Assembly: GCA_046727435.1 (NCBI GenBank)
Contig: JBKPCR010000111.1
Location: 1 to 22,263, forward strand
Reading direction: 5' to 3'
DNA from: CAVPRW01 sp046727435 [NCBI: bacterium]
GTDB lineage: Bacteria > Tectomicrobia > Entotheonellia > J063
DNA length: 22,263 nt
Both the position numbers and the translations under genes were made by a program. The notes beneath the pieces are model-generated. The model was given only the letters and a program-made list of their open reading frames with translations. It searched no databases and was not told the DNA's origin. This document shows positions 16,252 through 22,263 of this stretch, piece after piece (position 1 is the first letter of the stretch; each line of letters begins with the position of its first letter).

Positions 16252-16452
16252 CTCGCATTCATCTCGCGATGGTGGCCCGATTGGGCGATCGACCTTCACC
16301 GAAAAATGGAGCCCCAAAGGCCTTGGGCGCCGCCAGATCAGGCGCAATCAATGCCGTGCGTCGGTGGCTTCGCTCAGTTTTGGGGCGAACATGGATGCAA
16401 CAGGCTCCTACTAGCCCTTCCTGGCGGCTCGCTGTTCCCGTGAGCCAAGCCG

Positions 16453-17091
16453 CTAAAATCCCCCATTGCCGGTTATCGCCCGTGCTGTCTTTTCCACAAC
16501 ATAGAGGCGGTTAAGGCCAAAGACGAAAGGGATGGTCTCCGTGAGGTGAAGACGGCTCTTAGCCAGAAGCGCTTTCACCTCCTTCTCCCACAGTCCCTTC
16601 GCTTCCTCCTCCCCTATGCCTCGCTCGAGCTGATCAAGGTCATAGCGTCGCCTGATGGGATGCGAGAAAAAGCCGACCACAGGGTTGATCATCGTGATCA
16701 GCAGTTGCCCCTCGCCCTTGAGAACCCTCCTGGCTTCCTGCAAAACCTGGATCCTCTTCGACTGCGAGACGTGGTTCAAGCAGGCGAGCATAAGCACTGT
16801 GTCGAAATGCTCATCGGGGAACGGCAGCATAGTAGTATCGCAAATCACATCTGTGCCCGGCCATGGATGTATATCCACCCCGATGGCTAGGCCCTGTCGC
16901 GACCTGTAGCGCCTCGCGAGCTCATTCGTCCCACATCCGATGTCGAGCAACAAGCCTCGGCAACGCCCCAGCGCAATTGCCACTCGTTCCTCGTCAATGG
17001 GGGTGAGGCCGAGGGCTCGAGCTTGCTCTGAGGAGAGGAAAATGAGGAGCGGAAAACAAAAGCGGTCTTTGATTTTTTGCCACTCGATCAC
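16453..17091 (-). CDS. Class I SAM-dependent methyltransferase
   Basis: I chose GTG 17091 (212 residues) because AGGAGGG (17098-17104) lies 6 bp upstream; the longer start at GTG 17121 would place that site inside the gene. Motif I is LLLDIGCGTNE (Asp50 and Gly52-Gly54 in the SAM-binding loop), motif II has GVDIHPWPGTD with the acidic Asp that binds the SAM ribose, and LPFPDEHFDTVLMLACLNHV is motif IV, followed by VLQEARRVLKGEGQLLIT and a C-terminal LNRLYVVEK strand. The substrate-binding part is alpha-helical and rich in Lys/Glu. Such enzymes in glycan clusters methylate sugars or lipid carriers; substrate is inferred from neighbours. It is 33 bp downstream of the DUF2304 gene and 201 bp before the GT-C gene. 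Confidence 0.88.
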   Translation of the reverse strand: MIEWQKIKDRFCFPLLIFLSSEQARALGLTPIDEERVAIALGRCRGLLLDIGCGTNELARRYRSRQGLAIGVDIHPWPGTDVICDTTMLPFPDEHFDTVLMLACLNHVSQSKRIQVLQEARRVLKGEGQLLITMINPVVGFFSHPIRRRYDLDQLERGIGEEEAKGLWEKEVKALLAKSRLHLTETIPFVFGLNRLYVVEKTARAITGNGGF

Positions 17092-17097
17092 GAAGAA

Positions 17098-17104
17098 CCC
17101 TCCT
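17098..17104 (-). promoter_or_regulatory. Ribosome-binding site deciding the methyltransferase start
   Basis: AGGAGGG on the minus strand ends 6 bp from GTG 17091; the longer ORF from GTG 17121 has no site of its own. Confidence 0.7.
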
Positions 17105-17124
17105 GCGGTAGTTCTGGGCACTAG

Positions 17125-17484
17125 CTAATCGCCATGGCCCGAGGTCGAAATGACCGACTCCGGAAGCCGTTCTAAGGCAATGGCTCTGACCAGCGCCGTG
17201 ATCGTTTGTTCAAGGCGGGCGAGCGCCACATAGAGGCGAAAAATGAGGTAGAAGCTGATGAGCAGGCTCAGATACACGATGAGGTCCACGCCCCGGCCAA
17301 TGCCAAGGAGGTGAGCGAGAAAGGAGGTGGCCTCGGGAAAGATGATCATGGAGGCAGTTCCAATCCAGACCAGGCCCCAAAAGAGAAAATTAAGCGGGAC
17401 CAAACGGCGTTGTCTGTACGAGTGGATCGCTTTCGCCATGGCGCCTAGGACAAAGGCTAATAGGAGAAACTGAGCAGGTTTCAT
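17125..17484 (-). CDS. DUF2304 small membrane protein, GT2 partner
   Basis: This 119-residue protein starts at ATG 17484, overlapping the GT2 stop as ATGA (17481-17484). Three hydrophobic segments are seen: AQFLLLAFVLGAMAKAI, LNFLFWGLVWIGTASMIIF and VYLSLLISFYLIFRLYVAL, followed by the typical C-terminal amphipathic helix ARLEQTITALVRAIALERLP. DUF2304 proteins are often encoded beside GT2 enzymes of the dolichol/polyprenyl-phosphate mannose synthase type and probably anchor them to the membrane or help move the lipid-linked product; that role is inferred from neighbour genes, not from a known reaction. The overlap indicates translational coupling with the GT2 enzyme. Confidence 0.88.
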   Translation of the reverse strand: MKPAQFLLLAFVLGAMAKAIHSYRQRRLVPLNFLFWGLVWIGTASMIIFPEATSFLAHLLGIGRGVDLIVYLSLLISFYLIFRLYVALARLEQTITALVRAIALERLPESVISTSGHGD

Positions 17485-18170
17485 AGCATGGACCTCTGGA
17501 CTTTGGCGAGGATGAGTTTCATCAAGGTCTGCAGTCCAACCGTAAAGCTCTGACCTTTGGACAGGGAATAATCGGTGTAGATAGCCTGTACTGGTACCTC
17601 CTCCCATTTCAGACGGTTTCTCACTGTTTCTGCGATGATCTCTGAGCTGACCTCCATGCCTGTGGTCATGATCTGCATTCGAGTCGCGGCCCCGCTTGAG
17701 AAAGCCCGTAGGCCAGACTGGGAGTCCGTCGTCCAGCCGCCGAAGAGCAGGTAGGTGACCACATTGGCGATCCAATTCGCCACGCGTCGCCGGTAGGGCA
17801 TGCCCCGCGGATCCAACATCCGGCTCCCGATGACCACCTCCGCCTCCCCCACTTCGATTGGTTGAAGGAGCCGCATGATATCGTTGGGATCGTGCTGGCC
17901 GTCCGCATCGAAGGTGACGATGACCTCTGCTCCGAGTCGCAGGGCAGCGCTGATCCCTGTCCCCAATGCACCACCGAGCCCCCGGTTCAGGAGATGGCGG
18001 AGTCGAATCACCCCCTCATGGGAGGCGAGCTCACCAGTGCGGTCACTACTGCCGTCGTCGACGACAATGAGCGTTGTAAAGCCGCGCTGCTTAAGCCCCC
18101 GGATGACCTCGACAATGGTCTGCTCCTCATTGTAGGCGGGAATGACAACGACCACGCGCTTAACCGTCAT
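17481..18170 (-). CDS. GT2 family glycosyltransferase (polyprenyl-phosphate sugar synthase type)
   Basis: From ATG 18170 this has 229 residues. I chose it over GTG 18185 because GGAGGGA (18177-18183) lies 6 bp before the ATG and inside the longer ORF. It has the GT2 core: VVVVIPAYNEEQTI at the start, VDDGSSDRT (Asp38-Asp39), FDADGQHDPNDI with the metal-binding DxD at 88-90, and GSRMLDPRGMP plus RVANWIANVVTYLLFGGWT near the acceptor side. Length and motifs fit a single-domain dolichyl-phosphate mannose synthase-like enzyme, which moves a sugar from a nucleotide donor to polyprenyl phosphate at the cytoplasmic face. Overlaps DUF2304 by ATGA and follows the upstream GT-C gene by 20 bp, making one transcription unit. 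Sugar not predictable. Confidence 0.92.
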   Translation of the reverse strand: MTVKRVVVVIPAYNEEQTIVEVIRGLKQRGFTTLIVVDDGSSDRTGELASHEGVIRLRHLLNRGLGGALGTGISAALRLGAEVIVTFDADGQHDPNDIMRLLQPIEVGEAEVVIGSRMLDPRGMPYRRRVANWIANVVTYLLFGGWTTDSQSGLRAFSSGAATRMQIMTTGMEVSSEIIAETVRNRLKWEEVPVQAIYTDYSLSKGQSFTVGLQTLMKLILAKVQRSML

Positions 18171-18176
18171 GTGTAT

Positions 18177-18183
18177 TCCCTCC
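18177..18183 (-). promoter_or_regulatory. Ribosome-binding site deciding the GT2 start
   Basis: GGAGGGA on the minus strand is 6 bp before ATG 18170 and overlaps the alternative GTG 18185, which rules out that longer start. Confidence 0.7.
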
Positions 18184-18190
18184 ACTATGG

Positions 18191-19816
18191 TCAGCCGCCG
18201 GTCTTGACCGCCTCATCAGGAATAAGCGGCTGTAGGATAGGAGGCTTTGTCTCGTCGTAATCGTACAGAAAAAGCTTCCTGCCTGGATACTGCCCGATGA
18301 GGAGATGATTCAGGCCCTCTAAGTCATGGACATACAACACCTTCCCCTGAAAATCGAGCGGATTTCTCGTCAGATTCCAGGGCTGAAAATCGCCGCTAAC
18401 GTACCGAATGAAAACGATGGCATTGTCGAGCTGCGTGCGGTCAATCATCTGATAAAGGGCCTGACGCGCGACGATGGAACGATGCGCGTCAGCGAGCTTG
18501 ACTGGCAACACCCAGAAGAGGCTCAGCGCCGAACAGATCCCTAACGCGGCTGCGGCCAAGCCGACTCCCTCGCCGGCGGGCCAGCGTCGCTTGAGGCGAT
18601 TGAGCAGGGCCATTGCACCCCTGGCCCCCAATAGAGCGAGCGCAAAAAAGCTCGCATAGTAGTAACGCGGGCCATAGCCAGCCCAAGAATGGAACGGCAC
18701 AAAGGCATACCACAGGACGTTGGACAGGACCACCAGGAGGAAGAGTGCATCCCACCGCTGTTCCGAAGGGTTTTTAGCCCACGCCTGTCCCAGCCAGACG
18801 CTGTAGAGGAAGCCAAGAAGCGGCAAGAACGGATAGGCCCAGACGAGGAGATGGAGGAGGTACTCGACGATGAAGGAACGTCCGGGGAGGTAGAGGTCGA
18901 ACAGCGGCTGGGCGTATCCCACATGGTAGCCCATCGTCAGCGGATGCCCCGTTTGCAGAAAGTTATACCCGACCAGCAGCAAGACACCAACGCTGTGGCT
19001 CATACCGAACCATAGTAACTGTCGCAGCGCCACGTCTCCTCGCAAGGTAAGGAGCAGAAGATAAACCCCCAGAGGACAGAACGCCACTACCTGGTCGAAG
19101 GGGCGGATCAGGAAGGACATCGAGCCACACAGTCCGGCCCAGAGAAATTCACGAGTCGCCTTCCGTTCGATCCCTCTGGCACAGAAGAAAACAAAAAGGG
19201 TGATGCAAAGAAGGCTGCTGGAATGGGCAAAATAGGAAGCCGAGTGTAAAAGGAAAAAGGGTGAGAAGAGCATGAAGAAGACAGCCAGGAGCGCTACTGA
19301 CGTGTTGTAAAGCAGCCTCCCTAAACAGTAGACGCTCAAGAGGGTCAGCGCACCAATGACCGGGTTCACAAGCCACGGCACCTGGAGCAAGATCCCCGGG
19401 GCCAGGAGGAGAGGCCAGCCAGGGGGAGCCCAGGCGTAGAACTTCCCATTATTGACCATCCCCCACACGTCAAAGAACCGCGGATGCGTAGGAGAACTGG
19501 CGTGGAGGCGACCCTGACCGAAGATTTCCGCCTGCACGAAATAGGACCACTCGTCGCCCGAGTAGGGGTAGCCATCAAAGATGAACTTCCCGATGAACAT
19601 GGCGAAAACCCCACAGGCGAACACAAGGCCAGCCACGACAAAGCGCTCACCCCAACGGAGCACGAGCGAAGTGAGACGGTTTCCCCAGCAGCCGATGGCG
19701 CTGAGCCAGCTTATTTGCTGTCTGGCAACCCCCCAAAGGCCGGCAAGGGCGCTTGCAACAATCATCAATAAGACTGCTAGTTGCAGTTCCAACGTCAACC
19801 AATCAATCGCTAGCAC
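18191..19816 (-). CDS. GT-C family glycosyltransferase (GT39/ArnT-like), large multi-pass membrane protein
   Basis: This is a 541-residue membrane protein from GTG 19816, with AGGA about ten bases before. Two hydrophobic segments lead to the first luminal-type loop, with YPYSGDEWSYFVQAEIFG; the Asp-Glu pair (about 87-88) is in the position of GT-C catalytic acids. Next come FYAWAPPGWPLLLAPGILL, then about ten more membrane helices (LALLGARGAMALLNRL near the end), and a soluble C-terminal domain of roughly 90 residues with FIRYVSGDFQPWNLTRNP. Such enzymes move a sugar from a polyprenyl-phosphate donor to lipid, protein or polysaccharide outside the inner membrane. It starts the glycan operon and ends 20 bp before the GT2 start. 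No nearby gene shows its acceptor. Confidence 0.85.
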   Translation of the reverse strand: MLAIDWLTLELQLAVLLMIVASALAGLWGVARQQISWLSAIGCWGNRLTSLVLRWGERFVVAGLVFACGVFAMFIGKFIFDGYPYSGDEWSYFVQAEIFGQGRLHASSPTHPRFFDVWGMVNNGKFYAWAPPGWPLLLAPGILLQVPWLVNPVIGALTLLSVYCLGRLLYNTSVALLAVFFMLFSPFFLLHSASYFAHSSSLLCITLFVFFCARGIERKATREFLWAGLCGSMSFLIRPFDQVVAFCPLGVYLLLLTLRGDVALRQLLWFGMSHSVGVLLLVGYNFLQTGHPLTMGYHVGYAQPLFDLYLPGRSFIVEYLLHLLVWAYPFLPLLGFLYSVWLGQAWAKNPSEQRWDALFLLVVLSNVLWYAFVPFHSWAGYGPRYYYASFFALALLGARGAMALLNRLKRRWPAGEGVGLAAAALGICSALSLFWVLPVKLADAHRSIVARQALYQMIDRTQLDNAIVFIRYVSGDFQPWNLTRNPLDFQGKVLYVHDLEGLNHLLIGQYPGRKLFLYDYDETKPPILQPLIPDEAVKTGG

Positions 19817-20336
19817 TGCGGTCGTTTCCTTGACCCTGCACTGGCCGTCATGCCTCTACAAGGGGCTGTTGTAGGGGCGCAGCTATCTTTGATCACAACC
19901 ACACCGGGCCATGAGATGCAGGTCACTGATAGACGCCTGGGGGATGGGCAGCCCTGAATGGTCAACACATGGTTCAGCTCGGAGGCAATGCCTCTCCGCA
20001 CGCTGAGATACCTCGGCTTGCTAAGTCCAGTCGATCGAAAGATGCTTCTGGATATTGCATAAGAAAGCTAGGCTGAAAAGCCAGGAAAATGACCGGTAGG
20101 GGACCTGCTGAGGGGGGCCTCCTGGGGAGGAAGTGTCACACTTGGGGAGGGTTTAAGCTGCCACCTACCCGCTCCTATTTGTGATACTTTACTCTAGTTC
20201 TACTACTTTTGTCTACGCTTAAATGAGGGCGACGAGCAGGGTTTATCCTCCAGAATCAAAATATAGCCTCAAGAGACTCCCGCACGATTCTTTGAGGCTT
20301 GCTCAATACTGCATAGATATTCGTGGAAGGGCAGCT
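19817..20336. other. Intergenic region upstream of the glycan cluster, several small hairpins
   Basis: A 520-bp stretch with no convincing gene. It holds small hairpins: GAGGC/GCCTC (19982-19994), TCCAG/CTGGA with an inner GAAA loop (20026-20052) and GGCT-GAAA-AGCC (20071-20082). An AT-rich patch at about 20170-20220 on the minus strand contains a possible promoter listed separately. Confidence 0.4.
20186..20215 (-). promoter_or_regulatory. Candidate sigma-70-like promoter for the glycan cluster
   Basis: Minus strand TAGACA (20210-20215) and TAAAGT (20186-20191) are separated by 18 bases in the most AT-rich patch of the intergenic region. Direction fits the six-gene minus-strand cluster, but it would leave a long leader of about 360 bases. 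Prediction only. Confidence 0.3.
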
Positions 20337-20653
20337 TTACTTACTACCGGTGTCGCGGTCATCGTCCCAGTCCTGGGCCACATCCGAAGGACCGTCGGTG
20401 GCATATGGCAATAAGAGCACCCCAGACAGCCGGTCGCGGGCTCCAAAAATTCCACCACCGATGCGATAGGCGACGCGAGGGAGACGCGTGCTATCGATGG
20501 CTTCCGGCAGGGTCATGTCTGCCAGAATGGTCGTGAGGCGACATGCCAGCCCGGATTATCGGCGCGATCCGACGCTAACAGCAGCTGGGAGTGCAGGACT
20601 TCCGCGTCGATTTCCCGAGCCAGTCGGTTGGGAGCTTGCTGCAAGCCACGGAG
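20337..20653 (-). pseudogene. Unrecognised coding remnant with one-base frameshift
   Basis: The minus strand has coding character in two frames. The first reads LQQAPNRLAREIDAEVLHSQ, then LLLASDRADNPGWHV; the sense then continues in a second frame as RLTTILADMTLPEAIDSTRL, PRVAYRIGGGIFGARDRLSG, VLLLPYATDGPSDV and a final AQDWDDDRDTGSK with TAA at 20337-20339. Inserting one base near 20542 joins them into about 100 residues. There is no clear start; it lies right behind the ComEC stop in the same strand, so it may be the truncated next gene of that unit. I recognise no family. Confidence 0.4.
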
Positions 20654-20660
20654 CGGTTCA

Positions 20661-22263
20661 CTATTGAGGTGCGGCCGCAGGCGGCGTATGCGTCTCCGCC
20701 ACGCGGGGAGTTACAGGTGGGCTGAGCACCGCGGGCCTGCCGCTGTAGGGTTCAATCCAGACCGATTGGCCATCGGTGCGGACGGTGATGGCGCCGTCTT
20801 CATCGGTACGAAAGATACGAGCGCCAAGGGTCCGATAGCGCTCGACGACCGTCGGGTGAGGATGGCCGAAGCGACTGTCCCGTTGCACCGAAAACACCGC
20901 CACGCGTGGATCGACGGCCCGCACAAAAGGGTCAGTACTGGATGACCGACTACCATGATGAGGCACCTTCAGAATGGTGGCACGGAGATCACCGCTGGTC
21001 TGCAGCAGAACACTCTCGGCTTCTTGCTCGATGTCGCCGGTGAACAGGAAGCTGACGGCGCCATAGGTCAACTTCAGGACGAGCGAACGGTTATTCTCGC
21101 CAACATCTGCTCTGTCGCCACGTCGCTTCGTCGGAGGCTGGAATGTTGCGCTGGGATGGAGCAGCTCGAGACCAACACCATCAATAACGGGCGCCGTATA
21201 CCCCTCGGCCACAACATCCTGATAGATGCCACGCTGCACCGCCACATCGCGGAGTGCACCATACCACTCGGATCGCAAGGGCGCTCCGTTATCCCAGAAC
21301 TGCCCGACCCGGAAGTCCCGCAGAATAGCGCCAAAACCTTTGGCATGATCGGATTGAGGGTGTGTGGCCACCAGATAATCCAGGTGGCGTACCCGCGTGT
21401 GTCGTAGAAAAGGAGCTACCACACGTGCCCCTATATCAATGTCATCGCGATAGGAGCCACCACTGTCGATGAGCATGGTTGTGCCATGTGGGAAGCGGAT
21501 GAAGCTAGCATCGCCATGACCGACGTCGAGAAATGTGACCAGGAGTTGACCGCGCCCGGCCGGAAATAGCCAGGGCCAGGTGAGCCATATACTGACCATG
21601 ACAGCCCCGCCGATGCTACCCCAGCGCGCGATGCGATGGCGTGGGCTATAGGGCAGCAGTAGGAGAGCTGCGTACGCCACCATCACGGTCGGGAGCGATA
21701 CTGCACCGGTGTAGGGCGCGGCATATGGAAGCGCCGCAAAAAAACGAATCACGCCATACATCGATTTGACTATCACTCCTGTCAGGAAGAGCAGGATGAT
21801 GCCGAGAGGTGGGAGGATCTGCGTTGTGAAAGATGCGATAATAGCACTTGCCACTGCAATTGAGGCTAAGGGGGCGACGATGATGTTGGCCAGGGGGGCG
21901 ATGAGGGGAAGCCGTTCGAAATGGTACAGGATGAGAGGCGTCGTCGCAAGACTGGCGAAAATCGACACCACCACAACGTCCCGTAACCAGCATTTGAGCC
22001 GGGTCACAGAGTGAGGGGAGCGTCCCTGCTCCGTGTCGTCCATGTTCAACGGGGAGAGGAAGCGGTAGGCGTAAAATATGCTCAATACCCCCACGAAAGA
22101 AAGCTGGAAGCCGATTCCAAACAGGGCAAAGGGCTCGAGGCCGAGGATCAACAGAGCGGCCAGCAACGTGATGTTGAAAGGGTCCCCATCGCGGTCGATG
22201 AGATAGGCGAACACGAAGGTGGCGATCATGATGGTCGAACGGATAGCTGGGAAATTCGGGTCG
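20661..22263 (-). CDS. comEC: ComEC/Rec2 DNA-uptake protein, C-terminal part, 5' end beyond window
   Basis: The minus-strand frame is open to the right edge, so the gene continues outside. The visible 533 residues begin with the ComEC competence domain: helices such as ITLLAALLILGLEPFALFGI, GFQLSFVGVLSIFYAYRFL (the conserved PxxLxxxGFQLSF pattern) and several further membrane segments. From about 230 (counting from ATG 22229) comes the metallo-beta-lactamase-like domain: LDVGHGDASFIRFP (235-248), LIDSGG, VATHPQSDHAKG (288-298) with the metal-binding-type His290, Asp294 and His295, then FTGDIEQEAE, KVPHHGSRSSS and the tail RTDEDGAITVRTDGQSVW. ComEC forms the inner-membrane channel for transforming DNA; its C-terminal domain is thought to degrade the non-transported strand. 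It ends in a Pro/Ala-rich tail of about 30 residues and is followed by a frameshifted remnant. Family assignment is very secure. Confidence 0.93.
   Translation of the reverse strand, partial: DPNFPAIRSTIMIATFVFAYLIDRDGDPFNITLLAALLILGLEPFALFGIGFQLSFVGVLSIFYAYRFLSPLNMDDTEQGRSPHSVTRLKCWLRDVVVVSIFASLATTPLILYHFERLPLIAPLANIIVAPLASIAVASAIIASFTTQILPPLGIILLFLTGVIVKSMYGVIRFFAALPYAAPYTGAVSLPTVMVAYAALLLLPYSPRHRIARWGSIGGAVMVSIWLTWPWLFPAGRGQLLVTFLDVGHGDASFIRFPHGTTMLIDSGGSYRDDIDIGARVVAPFLRHTRVRHLDYLVATHPQSDHAKGFGAILRDFRVGQFWDNGAPLRSEWYGALRDVAVQRGIYQDVVAEGYTAPVIDGVGLELLHPSATFQPPTKRRGDRADVGENNRSLVLKLTYGAVSFLFTGDIEQEAESVLLQTSGDLRATILKVPHHGSRSSSTDPFVRAVDPRVAVFSVQRDSRFGHPHPTVVERYRTLGARIFRTDEDGAITVRTDGQSVWIEPYSGRPAVLSPPVTPRVAETHTPPAAAPQ

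Noticed and set aside
1-22263. CRISPR array, rRNA or complete insertion sequence
   Set aside because: No regularly spaced repeats, no rRNA sequence and no transposase reading frame or paired terminal repeats were found on either strand.

Overview
The window is GC-rich bacterial DNA. Both the protein content and the gene overlaps (ATGA junctions, good Shine-Dalgarno sites) are typical of a free-living, stress-exposed Gram-negative-type bacterium: a BON-domain exported protein, an AsmA/TamB-like inner-membrane protein, a lipobox lipoprotein and ComEC. I cannot fix the phylum from sequence alone. The TrpX-type substrate-binding remnant and the overall style would fit an environmental lineage such as NC10/Methylomirabilota, Nitrospirota or Deltaproteobacteria, but that is a guess.

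Layout. (1) 1-2502, plus strand: a stress-protein locus with a SRPBCC + DUF2382 (YsnF/AvaK-type) protein split by an in-frame TAG, a secreted BON-domain protein, and a general stress protein with a glycine-zipper core. (2) 2614-3872, minus: an AsmA-like membrane-anchored protein whose 3' end is frameshifted. (3) 4241-8006, minus: a tight three-gene molybdenum hydroxylase operon (2Fe-2S, FAD/4Fe-4S, Mo-cofactor subunits) of the PaoABC/YagTSR type, without a visible Tat signal. (4) 8011-13660: a decayed accessory stretch with a DUF1269 pseudogene (start codon now ATA), a LysR-regulator remnant, an orphan lipoprotein, a small cysteine-containing protein, two overlapping orphan ORFs, a frameshifted and truncated ABC substrate-binding gene, and a fragment of a comEC 3' end. 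(5) 13738-19816, minus: six consecutive genes for membrane-linked glycan work: a large GT-C glycosyltransferase, a GT2 polyprenyl-phosphate-sugar synthase with its DUF2304 partner, a SAM methyltransferase, a second GT-C glycosyltransferase and an SGNH hydrolase-like protein. (6) 20337-22263, minus: an unrecognised frameshifted remnant and the C-terminal two thirds or so of ComEC, running off the right edge.

How it fits together. The glycan cluster reads as one pathway. The GT2/DUF2304 pair would load a sugar onto a polyprenyl phosphate, the two GT-C enzymes would use such lipid-linked sugars on the outer face of the membrane, and the methyltransferase and SGNH protein would modify the product. 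It is bracketed by a comEC gene on one side and a diverged comEC tail in the same orientation on the other. A second theme is decay: several genes here are broken by a single base change or a single missing base (positions 522, about 2757, about 12777, about 20542). That may be real pseudogenisation or residual sequencing error, and it affects how much of the annotation can be trusted.
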